Origin: Extensimonas perlucida
GTDB taxonomy: Bacteria; Pseudomonadota; Gammaproteobacteria; Burkholderiales; Burkholderiaceae_C
Length of the DNA: 64,000 bases
Direction: 5' to 3'
NCBI RefSeq assembly: GCF_007655255.1
Contig: NZ_VMYE01000010.1
Span: forward strand, 45,933-109,932
Each line of letters starts with the position of its first letter. Position 1 is the first letter of the stretch. The notes under the pieces are model-generated. The model ran no database searches, was not told the origin of the DNA, and saw nothing but the letters and a program-made list of their open reading frames with translations. Of this stretch, positions 36,047 through 44,999 are shown piece after piece. Both the position numbers and the translations under genes were made by a program.

Positions 36047-37162
36047 TCACCGCCCCACCGCAGGGCAAGCCCCCTCGGGCGCGCCGCCGGCGATGGCGTG
36101 GGCGCGGGCCTGGGCTTGTTGTTCGGCGCTGGCGGTTTGCGTGGGCCAGCCGCTCAGGTGCTGCTCGGCGATCTGGCCCAGGGCGGCGATCCAGGCCGGG
36201 CTGTCGTTGAGGCAGGGGATGTAGTGGAACGCCTGGCCGCCGGCCTGCAGGAAGGCGGCGCGCGCTTCCTGGTTGATTTCTTCGAGCGTCTCGAGGCAGT
36301 CGCTGGTAAAGCCCGGGCACAGCACATCGACGCGGCGCAGGCCGCCTTGTGCGAGCGCGACCAGCGTGGGCTCGGTGGCGGGTTCGAGCCAGCGCGCGCG
36401 GCCAAAGCGCGACTGGAAGGTGACTTGGTGCTGCTCAGGGCGCAGCCCCAGCCGCTCGGCCAGCAGCCGCGCGGTCTTGCGCGCTTCGCAGTGGTAGGGG
36501 TCGCCCAGGTGCAGCGTGCGCTCGGGCACGCCGTGAAAGCTCAACACGAGTTTTTCGCCGCGGCCTTCTCTTTTCCAGTGCGCTTCGACCTGACGCGCGA
36601 GCGCTTCGATGTAGGCAGGATGGTCGTGGTAGTGCTGCACCAGGCGCAGCTCGGGCACCCAGCGCGTGCGCGCGGCCCAGGCGTGCACGGCGTCGAACAC
36701 GCTGGCCGTGGTGCTGCCGGCGTACTGCGGGTACAGCGGCAAGATCAGGATGCGCGTGGCGCCTTCGGCCTTGAGCGCGTCGAGCTGGCTGGCAATCGAG
36801 GGGTTGCCGTAGCGCATCGCCGCGCGCACCAGCACCTGGCTGCCGCGCTCGCCCAGCCAGCCGCGCAGCAGCGTGGCCTGCTTGTCTGACCACACGCGCA
36901 GCGGCGAGCCCTCGGGCGTCCAGATGCTCGCGTATTTGGCCGCCGACTTGGCCGGCCGCGTGCGCAGGATGATGCCGTGCAGGATGGGCCACCAGACGAG
37001 GCGCGGAATCTCGACCACGCGCGGGTCGCTCAGAAATTGCGCGAGGTAACGCCGCACCGCGGGCGCCGTGGGCGCGTCTGGCGTGCCGAGGTTGCACAGC
37101 AAAACGGCCGTGCGCGCGGCCTGGCCGTGGGTGTAAGCGGGTTCGGGGTGGAAAAATGCCAT
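36047..37162 (-). CDS. hemH: Ferrochelatase
   Basis: Inserts iron into protoporphyrin IX to make heme. The 371-residue protein begins [31 protein letters not shown], the family start. Conserved blocks include [15 protein letters not shown] (about residue 145), the active-site [11 protein letters not shown] (about 208, containing the catalytic His) and [17 protein letters not shown] (about 285), where the acidic residues lie. The C-terminal tail is longer than usual and ends in a Gly/Ala-rich stretch. The zeta-like kinase gene follows 11 bp downstream. Confidence 0.96.
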   Translation of the reverse strand: MAFFHPEPAYTHGQAARTAVLLCNLGTPDAPTAPAVRRYLAQFLSDPRVVEIPRLVWWPILHGIILRTRPAKSAAKYASIWTPEGSPLRVWSDKQATLLRGWLGERGSQVLVRAAMRYGNPSIASQLDALKAEGATRILILPLYPQYAGSTTASVFDAVHAWAARTRWVPELRLVQHYHDHPAYIEALARQVEAHWKREGRGEKLVLSFHGVPERTLHLGDPYHCEARKTARLLAERLGLRPEQHQVTFQSRFGRARWLEPATEPTLVALAQGGLRRVDVLCPGFTSDCLETLEEINQEARAAFLQAGGQAFHYIPCLNDSPAWIAALGQIAEQHLSGWPTQTASAEQQAQARAHAIAGGAPEGACPAVGR

Positions 37163-37263
37163 GCGGGTATTTTGTGGCATGGCCGGCTTGGCCCGGCCGC
37201 CGGGCGCGCAATGGCCTTGCGCTGCTTGGGCCTGGGTGGGTGGCTGTGGGCAGCGCTCAGCGT

Positions 37264-38598
37264 TCAGCGCAGCTCGAACAATTCCTGGTGGAAGTCCTCG
37301 GGCGCGAGCCCGCGCGCCGTGAAGCCGCTGCGCAGCGCTGCGCCGAAGCCCGCAGGGCCGCAGAACCAGATGCTGGCGTTGTGCCAGTCGGGCACGGTCT
37401 GGCAGATGCGTTCGGCGTCCAGCCGGCCATCGCGCGGGCTTATCAAGATATGCAGCCGCACCTGGGCGGCTGCTGCGGCCTGGCGCAGTTTGGCCAAAAA
37501 GTTCTCGTCGGGCGCGCTGGTGCTGTAAAACAGGTCGATGGTCTTGGTGCGCAGCGCGGGCGCGTCGGCCAGCGCCAGCAGCCGGGCGATGAAGGGCGTG
37601 ACGCCTATGCCGCCCGCGACCCAGATCTGGCGCGGCTGGCTGCACTCGAATTTGAAGCGTCCGTAAGGCCCTTCGACCTTGACCACGTCGCCCACTTTCA
37701 CGGTGTCTGGCAGCTTGCTGGTGTAGTCACCCAGACCTTTGATGAGGAACACCAGCCGGCCGTCGCCGCGCCAGCTCGAAGAGATGGTGAAGGGGTGCGC
37801 GCCTTCGGCGTCGTCGAAGGTCACGAAGGCAAACTGCCCGGCCTCGTGCCCGGCCCAGCGGTCTTTGAGCTGGATCACCACCTGCAGCACCTGGTTGTCG
37901 GTGTGGCGCACGAGCTGCGCCACCTCTCCCACGGCCTGGCGGCGTAGCCCCACGCGGCGCAGCAGCGAGACGCAGGCGGCCACCGTGCCGCCCGCCATGA
38001 GCAGCGCCATCACAGGCCCGAGCGGCGAGCGCCAAAAGCCCGTGTCGAGCAAGATGAGGCCGTGGAACACCAGCACCAGATAGACCACGGCCATCAGCCG
38101 GTGCGTTTGGTAGAAATAGCGGTACGGAAAGCGCTTGACCAGCGCCAGCCCGATCAGGATCACGGCCGCGTAAAACGCCCATTCGCCCAGCGACTCGGCC
38201 AGGTGGCGCTGTGCCTGCATCCAGCGCAGCAACTCGCTGGCCGGCTCAGGCCGCGGCTGGCGTGCGGGCCGCTCCAGCAGGCCCCAGCCGACCAGCCACT
38301 TCGGCGCCTTGGCCCAGAGCCAGTGCAGCACGGCCACCACCAGCGCGGTGATGCCCAGCCACTTGTGCAGCCGGTACATCTTGTCCAGCCCGCCCAGAAA
38401 GGGCTCTATGCGCACGGGGCGCAGCGCAAGCATCATGCCCACGCTCATCACGCCCAGGGCCACGATGCCCGTGCCCTGCACGAGCGAGCCGCGCAGGCCG
38501 AAAAAGCTGTAGGGCTGCGCGAGCAGCGGGTCGGCAAATAGCCACAGCGCCAGCAAAATCAGCAGCACGGCGGCGTACAGGCGTTGGACGTTTTTCAT
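37264..38598 (-). CDS. Ferric-reductase-like transmembrane flavoprotein
   Basis: A 444-residue membrane oxidoreductase with about six helices (residues 5-220). They contain paired His in [18 protein letters not shown] and in [16 protein letters not shown], candidate ligands for two hemes as in NOX/Fre proteins. The C-terminal half is a ferredoxin-reductase module. It has the FAD motif HPFTISSS (about residue 262), the NAD(P)H motif [15 protein letters not shown] (about 322) and a final CGPAGF. The electron acceptor, possibly ferric iron, is not known. It is divergent from the HAD gene across an AGGGC repeat. Confidence 0.9.
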   Translation of the reverse strand: MKNVQRLYAAVLLILLALWLFADPLLAQPYSFFGLRGSLVQGTGIVALGVMSVGMMLALRPVRIEPFLGGLDKMYRLHKWLGITALVVAVLHWLWAKAPKWLVGWGLLERPARQPRPEPASELLRWMQAQRHLAESLGEWAFYAAVILIGLALVKRFPYRYFYQTHRLMAVVYLVLVFHGLILLDTGFWRSPLGPVMALLMAGGTVAACVSLLRRVGLRRQAVGEVAQLVRHTDNQVLQVVIQLKDRWAGHEAGQFAFVTFDDAEGAHPFTISSSWRGDGRLVFLIKGLGDYTSKLPDTVKVGDVVKVEGPYGRFKFECSQPRQIWVAGGIGVTPFIARLLALADAPALRTKTIDLFYSTSAPDENFLAKLRQAAAAAQVRLHILISPRDGRLDAERICQTVPDWHNASIWFCGPAGFGAALRSGFTARGLAPEDFHQELFELR

Positions 38599-38745
38599 GG
38601 CAACTCCTTGACGGCAAGGCAAAGGATACGCCCCGGGCATGAAGCGAATCTGAAGCTGCACCAGAGAGCCCGCGGCTTGCGGACGCGCTATGAGTGGCGC
38701 TATGGACAGCGCTTGCGCAGGCAATGGCGCCTGGCAGGGCAGGAC

Positions 38746-38810
38746 AGGGCAGGGCAGGGCAGGGCAGGGCAGGGCAGGGCAGGGCAGGGCAGGGCAGGGC
38801 AGGGCAGGGC
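38746..38810 (+). repeat. Tandem AGGGC repeat, 13 units
   Basis: Thirteen exact AGGGC pentamers in a row, with imperfect flanking units on both sides, in the 284-bp gap between the divergent ferric-reductase-like and HAD genes. A 5-bp unit can change copy number by slippage. In a promoter gap this would alter spacing rather than reading frame. Confidence 0.9.
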
Positions 38811-38882
38811 AGGGTAAAAGCGCCACGCGATTCGCAGCGCCGGCGGCTGCGTTATCCTCCGCCTGCCTCCGCTTGTCCGCCC

Positions 38883-39674
38883 ATGTCAGCCGCCCTCGAC
38901 CTTTCCCGCATCCGCGTCGTCTCGCTCGATCTCGACGACACCCTCTGGCCCGTGGCGCCCACGATCGCTGGTGCCGAGGCCGCGCTGCGTGACTGGCTGG
39001 CCGCGCACGCGCCAGCCACCGCCGCGCTGCACGCGCGCCCCGCGGCCGTGCAGGCCTTGCGTGCGCAGGTGGAGCACGATCGCCCCGACCTGCGCCACGA
39101 CCTCGGCGGCCTGCGGCGCGAGACTTTGCGCCGCGCTTTTCTGGCCGCGGGCGACGACCCGGCCCTGGCCGAGCCGGCCTTCGAGGTGTTTTTCGCGGCG
39201 CGCCAGCGCGTGCAGCTCTACGACGATGCGCACGCGGCGCTGGAGTTTTTGTCGGCGCGCTTTGCCGTCGTCGCGCTCTCGAACGGCAACGCCGACGTGC
39301 ACCGCACGGGCGTGGGCCGGCACTTTCGCGCGGCCATCGCCGCGGGCGCCGTGGGTGTGGCCAAGCCCGATGTGCGCATCTTTCACGCCGCCGCGCAGGC
39401 GCTGGACGTGCCGCCCGCCGCCGTGCTGCACGTGGGCGACGACGCCACGCTGGACGCACTCGGTGCCCTGCGCGCGGGCATGCAGGCCGCGTGGCTCAAC
39501 CGCAGCGGCGCGCCCTGGCCGCATGGCGCCGAACACATGCCGCACGCCACCGTGCCAGACTTGACGGCGCTGTGCCGGCTGCTCGCGCCCGTATCCGCAC
39601 CCGTATCCGCACCCGTATCCGCACCCGTGCCCGTGCCCGTGCCCGTGCCCGTGCGCCGCGATGCTTTGCCCTGA
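38883..39674 (+). CDS. HAD-superfamily hydrolase with repetitive C-terminus
   Basis: A 263-residue HAD-IA hydrolase. Motif I VSLDLDDTLWP lies at about residues 13-23, motif II ALSNGNADVH near 136, a KPDVRIF segment near 163 and the motif IV HVGDDATLDALGALRAG near 180. The substrate is unknown; related proteins hydrolyse small sugar or carboxylate phosphates. The last 30 residues are a Pro/Val repeat (PVSAPVSAPVSA then PVPVPVPVPV) encoded by tandem DNA repeats. This tail is disordered and variable. The ATG at 38883 fits the family N-terminus; upstream in-frame codons fall in the AGGGC region. Confidence 0.9.
   Translation: MSAALDLSRIRVVSLDLDDTLWPVAPTIAGAEAALRDWLAAHAPATAALHARPAAVQALRAQVEHDRPDLRHDLGGLRRETLRRAFLAAGDDPALAEPAFEVFFAARQRVQLYDDAHAALEFLSARFAVVALSNGNADVHRTGVGRHFRAAIAAGAVGVAKPDVRIFHAAAQALDVPPAAVLHVGDDATLDALGALRAGMQAAWLNRSGAPWPHGAEHMPHATVPDLTALCRLLAPVSAPVSAPVSAPVPVPVPVPVRRDALP
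39588..39653 (+). repeat. Coding tandem repeats in HAD C-terminus
   Basis: Three copies of the 12-mer CCCGTATCCGCA (39588-39623) followed by five copies of the 6-mer CCCGTG (39624-39653). Both unit lengths are multiples of three, so copy-number changes keep the frame and only lengthen or shorten the Pro-Val-rich tail. Confidence 0.9.
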
Positions 39675-39703
39675 TTCTTTGCCCCGTTTGCAATGAGGTT
39701 GCC

Positions 39704-40570
39704 ATGCTCTTGTTCCATCCACCCCCTTTGCCCGCCGTGCGCACCATCGGCTGGATGCAGCCGCTGCACTGGCTCGCGCTCGGCTGGCGCGACATGGCGC
39801 GCGCGGGCTGGGTGAGCTTTGCGCACGGCCTCGCGCTGGCTTTGTTCGGCGCGCTCATCGTGGCCGTGGCGCACGACCGTTTCTGGCTGCTGGCCGGGGC
39901 GCTGTCGGGGTTTTTGCTCGTCGCGCCCATGCTCGCGACCAGCCTGTATGCGCTGAGCCGCGCGCTCGAGCGTGGCGAGCCGGCCAACTTTGCCACCGTG
40001 CGCGCCACTTGGCTGAGCTGGCAGCGCAGCCACCGCGGCGTGTGGGACGGCAGCTACTGGTGCCTGGTGCGCTTTGGCCTGTTGCTGGCGCTCGCGGCCA
40101 CGGGCTGGGTGCTGGTTTCGGCGGCACTCATCACTTTGCTGGCGCCCGTGCCCATACGCACGCCCATGGACTTCATCCACCACGTGGTGCTCGCGCCCGA
40201 CGGCACGCTGTTTGCGCTCTGGCTCGCGCTGGGCAGCCTGCTCGCAGCGCCGATTTTTGCCTCCAGCGTGGTGTCCATGCCCTTGCTGCTCGACCGCCGC
40301 GCGACGCTGCCGCAGGCCGTGCTCACGAGCTGGCAGGTGGTGGTTGCCAACCCCGGCCCCATGGCGTTGTGGGCGGTGCTGATCGCGGGCTTTACCTTGC
40401 TCGGGCTGGGTTCGCTGCTGCTGGGGCTGATAGCGGTCATACCCATGCTCGGGCATGCGAGCTGGCATGCGTACCGCGATTTGGTCGATGCGTCCAGCCT
40501 GCCGCCGCGCGGCCCTTGGGCCGACGCCGCACGCGGCCCTGGGTGCGGCGGGCAGGAGGTGCGCGCGTGA
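39704..40570 (+). CDS. DUF2189 family membrane protein (BPSS1780 type)
   Basis: A 288-residue integral membrane protein of the DUF2189/BPSS1780 family, common in Burkholderiales and of unknown function. About six hydrophobic segments occur, at roughly residues 40-65, 65-90, 125-150, 170-195 and 225-250, with an acidic Pro-rich start. The conserved block PLHWLALGWRDMARAG precedes the first helix. The ATG at 39704 is close behind the HAD stop. Its stop overlaps the GTG start of a small DUF2788 membrane protein by 3 bases (GTGA), indicating coupling. Confidence 0.82.
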   Translation: MLLFHPPPLPAVRTIGWMQPLHWLALGWRDMARAGWVSFAHGLALALFGALIVAVAHDRFWLLAGALSGFLLVAPMLATSLYALSRALERGEPANFATVRATWLSWQRSHRGVWDGSYWCLVRFGLLLALAATGWVLVSAALITLLAPVPIRTPMDFIHHVVLAPDGTLFALWLALGSLLAAPIFASSVVSMPLLLDRRATLPQAVLTSWQVVVANPGPMALWAVLIAGFTLLGLGSLLLGLIAVIPMLGHASWHAYRDLVDASSLPPRGPWADAARGPGCGGQEVRA

Positions 40571-40779
40571 TCTTTGGCTATACCGAGGAGCAGCTCGCGA
40601 GCTTCTTCCTCACCTACGGGGTGGCGGCGTTCATCCTGTTCATGCTGTTCATCATCGGGCACCTGGCCTGGGAGTCCAAGGCCGGGCGCTTTGGCACGTT
40701 CGTGCTGTTTCTGGGCTTGGGCCTGGGCTTCGTCGGCTTTTTGGCCAAGTTCATCATCCAGTGGTGGTTTCAGCGCTGA
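40567..40779 (+). CDS. DUF2788 family small membrane protein
   Basis: A 70-residue protein with two membrane helices (about residues 13-33 and 43-62) and the DUF2788 features IFGYTEEQLASFFLTYGVA and HLAWESKAGRFG. The function is unknown. It starts with GTG, overlapping the stop of the preceding gene (GTGA), and its C-terminus runs 10 bp into the convergent hpnE stop region. Confidence 0.78.
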   Translation: MIFGYTEEQLASFFLTYGVAAFILFMLFIIGHLAWESKAGRFGTFVLFLGLGLGFVGFLAKFIIQWWFQR

Positions 40780-42215
40780 GCCAACCACTCGGCGGCCTGC
40801 TGCCCCGCCGCCGTGCCGCTGCGCACCGCGCCTTCGAGCGTCGCGGGGTAGGGGCCCGCGACGTAGTCGCCGCAGGCCCACAACCCCGGCAAGATATATG
40901 CGGGCGGGCGCTGCAAGGCGGGTGTGCAGGCAAAGGTGGCGCGTTTTTCGACCACGGTTTGCACGGCGTGCAGCGGGCCCGGCAAAAGGTGTGCGAGTTG
41001 CGCGTGTGCTTGGGCGAGCACTTGCTGCTCGATCTGCGCGCGCGTGCCTGCCAAGGTATCCGCCGCGCTCACGACGAAAGCCAGCAAGCCCGGCGGGCCG
41101 CCAAGCGCGCCGCGGTCGAACACGAATTGCGCGGGCTGGGTGGCGCTGCTGCGCAGAGCGAGCAGCGGCTGCGGCAACACGCCTTGCGCAGCAGCACCAC
41201 GCGCCTTGCGGCGCACGGCGCCGATGGCGGCTGGCAGGCGATCCGGCTGGGCACATTGCGCATACACCGTGGCGATCGCCGTGTGGCGCAGCGCCTGCGC
41301 GCAGGTTGCCCAGGCGTGCAGCGCGGGGCGCTCTGCGCCGGGGGCCGTGTCTGCCGCACAGCCTAGGAGCCGCGCCGCCGCGCCCGCCGAGGTGGCCAGC
41401 ACCACGGCGTCGAAGCGTTCGCCGTCGAGCAGCCAGCCTGCGGGCGCACCTTCGCGCTCGCCGCTTCCGTCCTCGCGCGCGAGCCGCTGCACGCGCCGCC
41501 CCGTGTGCAGCGCGCCGCCGTGCGCGCGCAGCCAATGCGCTGCGGGCGCGGGGAACAGGCTGCCGAGGTCGGTGCGCGGCAGCAGCAGGTGCGATCCGCC
41601 GCGGCCACTGAACAGGCTGTCGTGCAGCACGCGCAAAAACACTGCGCCGCTGGCCTCGTGCAGGGGCGTGTTGAGCGCCGACACGCACAGCGGCGCGATG
41701 AAGTCTTCCACCAGCCGCGCTGGCAGCCTCGCGCACAGTTGCGCCACCGTGGCATCCGGCGCGCAGGCAAAACCGCTGCGCTGCCACGCGGAGGCCAGGC
41801 GCAGCAGCGCCCACTTGTCGCGCCAGCGCCATCCGCGCGCCGTGGCGATGCCCGCGAGTGCGTCCCAGGGTGGCGGCAGATCGGGCAGCTGCAGGCCACC
41901 GCCGTCGGCAAAGCGCAGCGCGAGCGGCAGGCGCAAAAGCGCAGACTCGGGCGCCACGCCCACCAGGCGCATGAGGCGCAGGCATTCGCTGTAGGCGCCG
42001 ATCAAAATGTGCTGGCCGTTGTCTAGTGGCGTGTCGGTGTTTTTGGGGTCAAATAAGGCTCTAGCCCTTCCACCAATTGCGTGAGCAGCTTCCAAAACAA
42101 TAGCTTCGTGCCCGGCCTGCGCCACGGCCAGCGCTGCGGCCATGCCGGCCCAGCCGGCGCCGACGATGGCGATTTTGCGGCGCGCGGGCGTGGCTGTCGC
42201 GTTTGCGTTTGCCAT
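40770..42215 (-). CDS. hpnE: Hydroxysqualene dehydroxylase HpnE
   Basis: FAD enzyme that reduces hydroxysqualene to squalene, the last step of the HpnC-HpnD-HpnE route to hopanoids. The 481-residue protein begins MANANATATPARRKIAIVGAGWAGMAAALAVAQAGHEAIVLEA, with the GxGxxG FAD fold at residues 18-23. It contains LDNGQHILIGAYSECLRLM (about 65-83) and a C-terminal GLWACGDYVAGPYPATLEGAVRSG. Codons for GHEAIVLEAAHAIGGRARALFDP are encoded by a copy of the interspersed repeat. Between GGRAR and LDNGQH lies a short insert (ALFDPKNTDTP). It follows hpnD by 5 bp. Confidence 0.93.
   Translation of the reverse strand: MANANATATPARRKIAIVGAGWAGMAAALAVAQAGHEAIVLEAAHAIGGRARALFDPKNTDTPLDNGQHILIGAYSECLRLMRLVGVAPESALLRLPLALRFADGGGLQLPDLPPPWDALAGIATARGWRWRDKWALLRLASAWQRSGFACAPDATVAQLCARLPARLVEDFIAPLCVSALNTPLHEASGAVFLRVLHDSLFSGRGGSHLLLPRTDLGSLFPAPAAHWLRAHGGALHTGRRVQRLAREDGSGEREGAPAGWLLDGERFDAVVLATSAGAAARLLGCAADTAPGAERPALHAWATCAQALRHTAIATVYAQCAQPDRLPAAIGAVRRKARGAAAQGVLPQPLLALRSSATQPAQFVFDRGALGGPPGLLAFVVSAADTLAGTRAQIEQQVLAQAHAQLAHLLPGPLHAVQTVVEKRATFACTPALQRPPAYILPGLWACGDYVAGPYPATLEGAVRSGTAAGQQAAEWLAQR
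42049..42104 (-). repeat. Interspersed AT-rich repeat, copy 8 (inside hpnE)
   Basis: On the + strand this reads AAATAAGGCTCTAGCCCTTC then GCGTGAGCAGCTTCCAAAAC, sharing the 12-base GCGTGAGCAGCT block with copy 1. It is markedly AT-richer than the surrounding gene and is translated in the FAD-binding N-terminal region. Confidence 0.6.
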
Positions 42216-42220
42216 CGGGC

Positions 42221-43060
42221 TCACATACGCCCGAGCGCCTGCACCTTCCAGGCGAGCCAGAACTTGCGTAGCGGCGTGAGCTGGATGCGCTGGTGCAGCA
42301 CCTGAAAATTCTCGTGCGCGATCTCGCGCAGCAGCGTGCGGTAGATGCTGGCCATCATCAGGCCGGGCTTTTGCGTGGCGCGGTCGGCCGCAGGCAGCAG
42401 CGCCAGCGCCTCGTCGTAGCAGCGCTCGGCGCGCTCGGCCTGAAAGCGCATCAGCGCCGTGAAGCGCTCCGAGTATTGGCCCTGCAAAATCTCGTGGGCC
42501 TTCACGTCGAACTGCTGCAACTCGGCCACGGGCAGGTAGATGCGCCCGCGCCGCGCGTCCTCGCCCACGTCGCGGATGATGTTCGTGAGCTGCAGCGCCA
42601 GGCCCAGCTTGTGCGCGTATTCGGTCGTGCGCGCGTCGGTCTGGCCGAAGATGCGCGCCGCCACCTCGCCCACCACGCCGGCCACGAGGTGGCAGTAGCG
42701 CGCCAGCCCCGCAAAGTCGAGGTAGCGCGTTTGCTCCAGGTCCATGCGGCAGCCCTCGATCACGGCCTGCAAGTGGTGCGGTTCTATGCCGTACGCACTG
42801 CAGTGTGGCAGCAGCGCCTGCATCACCGGGTGGCTGGGCTGGCCCGCAAAAGTGCGCGCGACTTCGCCCTCCCACCACGCGAGCTTGGTCTGCGCCACAC
42901 CCGCGTCCGAGACCTCATCGACCACGTCATCGACTTCGCGGCAAAACGCATAAAACGCCGTGATCGCGGCGCGCCGCGGGCGGGGCAAAAACAAAAAAGC
43001 GTAGTAAAAACTGCTGCCCGAGGCCAGGGCCTGCTGTTGTACGTATTGCTGCGGCGTCAT
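42221..43060 (-). CDS. hpnD: Presqualene diphosphate synthase HpnD
   Basis: Condenses two farnesyl diphosphates to presqualene diphosphate. The 279 residues show the squalene/phytoene synthase fold with both Asp-rich motifs: FCREVDDVVDEVSDAG (DxxxD, about residue 39) and NIIRDVGEDARRGRIYLP (about 160). The start MTPQQYVQQQALASG (43060) matches the family; an upstream in-frame start is unlikely. It is 5 bp from hpnE, so the pair is an operon. hpnC lies upstream on the same strand but is separated by a chemoreceptor gene. Confidence 0.94.
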   Translation of the reverse strand: MTPQQYVQQQALASGSSFYYAFLFLPRPRRAAITAFYAFCREVDDVVDEVSDAGVAQTKLAWWEGEVARTFAGQPSHPVMQALLPHCSAYGIEPHHLQAVIEGCRMDLEQTRYLDFAGLARYCHLVAGVVGEVAARIFGQTDARTTEYAHKLGLALQLTNIIRDVGEDARRGRIYLPVAELQQFDVKAHEILQGQYSERFTALMRFQAERAERCYDEALALLPAADRATQKPGLMMASIYRTLLREIAHENFQVLHQRIQLTPLRKFWLAWKVQALGRM

Positions 43061-43188
43061 GGGCTGGGGATTGTCCCATGCGGGTGACGCAGGGCGCGGC
43101 GTGCCTTCTCTTCGCCTGATGCTTGACATAGGGCAATGTGAGGAAATCGTTTTTTGTTAGAAAATGCTACAAATTCGTCTGAGGCACC

Positions 43189-44880
43189 ATGTTCAACAAT
43201 ATTCGTATCACCAAGCGCTTTGTTCTCTACATGGCGGTATTCTGGGTCGCTTTTCTTCTGGTCTTGGGCGTAGGCACCTGGGGTTTGATGCAGGCCCGCG
43301 ACAGCCTCAAGGAGGTGCACGAGCAGGCCATGCGGCGTGGTTTGCTGGCAGAGGAGTTGATCGCCGGCACAGATAAAAATCGTCTGCAGGTATTGCTTGC
43401 TTTTCAGCATGCTCCGGACAGTCCATTGGCCACTGTGCATGACCATCCTACGAGCGTGCATCTGGAGGCCATCACGGCGCAGCGCGCCAAGATCACCGAA
43501 GAGTTCAAAGCACTGGAGGCCGGCATCAACGATGCCCAGGAGCGTCAGCTTTTCGAGGTAGCACAGAGTGCACGCACGGCCTGGCGCGACAAACTCGACG
43601 AAGCCACACGTGCTATCGCCGCGGGCGATTTCAGCCCGCAGGTCATGGCCAAGTTCCTCGCCGCGGGGCGCAACGAGGGCGAGGCGGTAGTGCAAACCAT
43701 GCGGGCCTTGCGCGACTACGAGGTGGCGCGCGCGCAAAAGGCCGCACAGCTGGCGCAAGAACGCTATGAAACCGATCTATGGCTCTTTGCGTTGATGGGC
43801 CTGCTAGGGCTGGCGGCCACGGCGTTGATGCTCACGCTGCTCGGTCGTCTGCGCGCGGGCTTTCGCCAGGCGGGCGACGTGGCCGGTGCGATTGCGCGCA
43901 ACGACCTCACGCACGCGGTGGACGACGCCAGCAGGGACGAAATCGGCGTGCTTTTGCGCCACATGGAGACCATGCGCCGCAACCTCGGCGGCGTGATCGG
44001 CCAGGTGCGCAGCGGCTCGGACGCCGTGGCCAGCGCCGCCTCGCAGGTCGCGGCGGGCACGCAGGACTTGTCCAGCCGCACCGAAGCGCAGGCGAGCTCG
44101 CTCGAACAAACGGCCGCCGCGACCGAAGAGCTCGCGAGCACCGTGCAGCACAACGCCGACAACGCGCAGCAGGCGAGCCAGCTCGCCGCCTCGGCCACCG
44201 ATGCGGCGCGGCGCGGCGGCCAGGTCGTGGCGCAGGTGGTGGACACCATGGAAGCCATTAGTGGCTCCTCGCGCAAGATTGCCGACATCATCGGTGTGAT
44301 CGACGGCATCGCGTTCCAGACCAACATCCTCGCGCTCAACGCCGCCGTCGAGGCCGCACGCGCGGGCGAGCAAGGGCGCGGCTTTGCCGTGGTGGCGAGT
44401 GAAGTGCGCAACCTGGCGGGCCGCAGCGCCGAGGCAGCCAAGGAGGTGCGCACGCTCATTTCCGAATCGGTCGAGAAAGTCGGCGCGGGCAATGAGCAGG
44501 TCAGCCTGGCCGGCCAGACCATGCAGGAGATCGTCGCGGGCATACAGCGTGTGGCCGACATCGTGGGCGAAATCGCTGCCGCGAGCCGCGAGCAATCGGG
44601 TGGCATCGCACAGATCAACCAGGCCGTGACGCACCTCGACAGCGTCACGCAGCAAAACGCCGCGCTGGTCGAGCAAACGTCTGCCGCGTCGAACGCGCTG
44701 CAGGAACAGGCGCGCCAGCTCGCGGCGCTCGCGGCGGCGTTCAAGGTCGAAGCGCAGGGCGGGGGTTGGGCCGTGGGTACGGCGACCAGGGGGTCTGGCC
44801 GGCCTGCCGCAGGCGCCATTTCCGCCGCCCCTGCACCTGCGCAACTGCACGCTGGGGCTGAGCACGCGCGCCTGCAGTAA
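43189..44880 (+). CDS. Methyl-accepting chemotaxis protein
   Basis: A 563-residue chemoreceptor. TM1 is at about residues 13-33, followed by a helical periplasmic sensing domain (about 35-185), TM2 (about 190-212), HAMP and a cytoplasmic signalling domain with the conserved tip [20 protein letters not shown] near residue 372. The C-terminal tail is short and lacks the WxxF pentapeptide found in the chemoreceptor at 17361. The ligand is not predictable. It lies on the opposite strand between hpnC and hpnD, interrupting the usual hpnCDE cluster. Confidence 0.94.
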   Translation: MFNNIRITKRFVLYMAVFWVAFLLVLGVGTWGLMQARDSLKEVHEQAMRRGLLAEELIAGTDKNRLQVLLAFQHAPDSPLATVHDHPTSVHLEAITAQRAKITEEFKALEAGINDAQERQLFEVAQSARTAWRDKLDEATRAIAAGDFSPQVMAKFLAAGRNEGEAVVQTMRALRDYEVARAQKAAQLAQERYETDLWLFALMGLLGLAATALMLTLLGRLRAGFRQAGDVAGAIARNDLTHAVDDASRDEIGVLLRHMETMRRNLGGVIGQVRSGSDAVASAASQVAAGTQDLSSRTEAQASSLEQTAAATEELASTVQHNADNAQQASQLAASATDAARRGGQVVAQVVDTMEAISGSSRKIADIIGVIDGIAFQTNILALNAAVEAARAGEQGRGFAVVASEVRNLAGRSAEAAKEVRTLISESVEKVGAGNEQVSLAGQTMQEIVAGIQRVADIVGEIAAASREQSGGIAQINQAVTHLDSVTQQNAALVEQTSAASNALQEQARQLAALAAAFKVEAQGGGWAVGTATRGSGRPAAGAISAAPAPAQLHAGAEHARLQ

Positions 44881-44918
44881 CCCAGCCCCGGCGCGGCGGC
44901 GTGTGATTTACTTACACG

Positions 44919-44993
44919 ACTTACGCAAATCGGGGTCAGGCCAGGCGTTCGCCCCATGGCAAAACACCTCGCTGCATCCTTGTTTGCGTAAGT
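44919..44993. repeat. 75-bp inverted-repeat segment between chemoreceptor and hpnC
   Basis: ACTTACGCAAA (44919-44929) and TTTGCGTAAGT (44983-44993) form a perfect 11-bp inverted repeat around a GC-rich core that includes CGGGGTCAGGCCAGG. It lies between convergent stops. It may be a small non-autonomous element or just a terminator; no target duplication is clear. Confidence 0.5.
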
Positions 44994-44999
44994 CCAGAC

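Noticed and set aside
38746..38810. Tandem repeat considered as a CRISPR array
   Set aside because: Unit of 5 bp with no spacers; a simple-sequence array.
41363..41371. CTAGGAGCC in hpnE, resembling the left edge of the serB element
   Set aside because: Only nine bases match and there is no inverted right end nearby; ordinary codons for LLG explain it.
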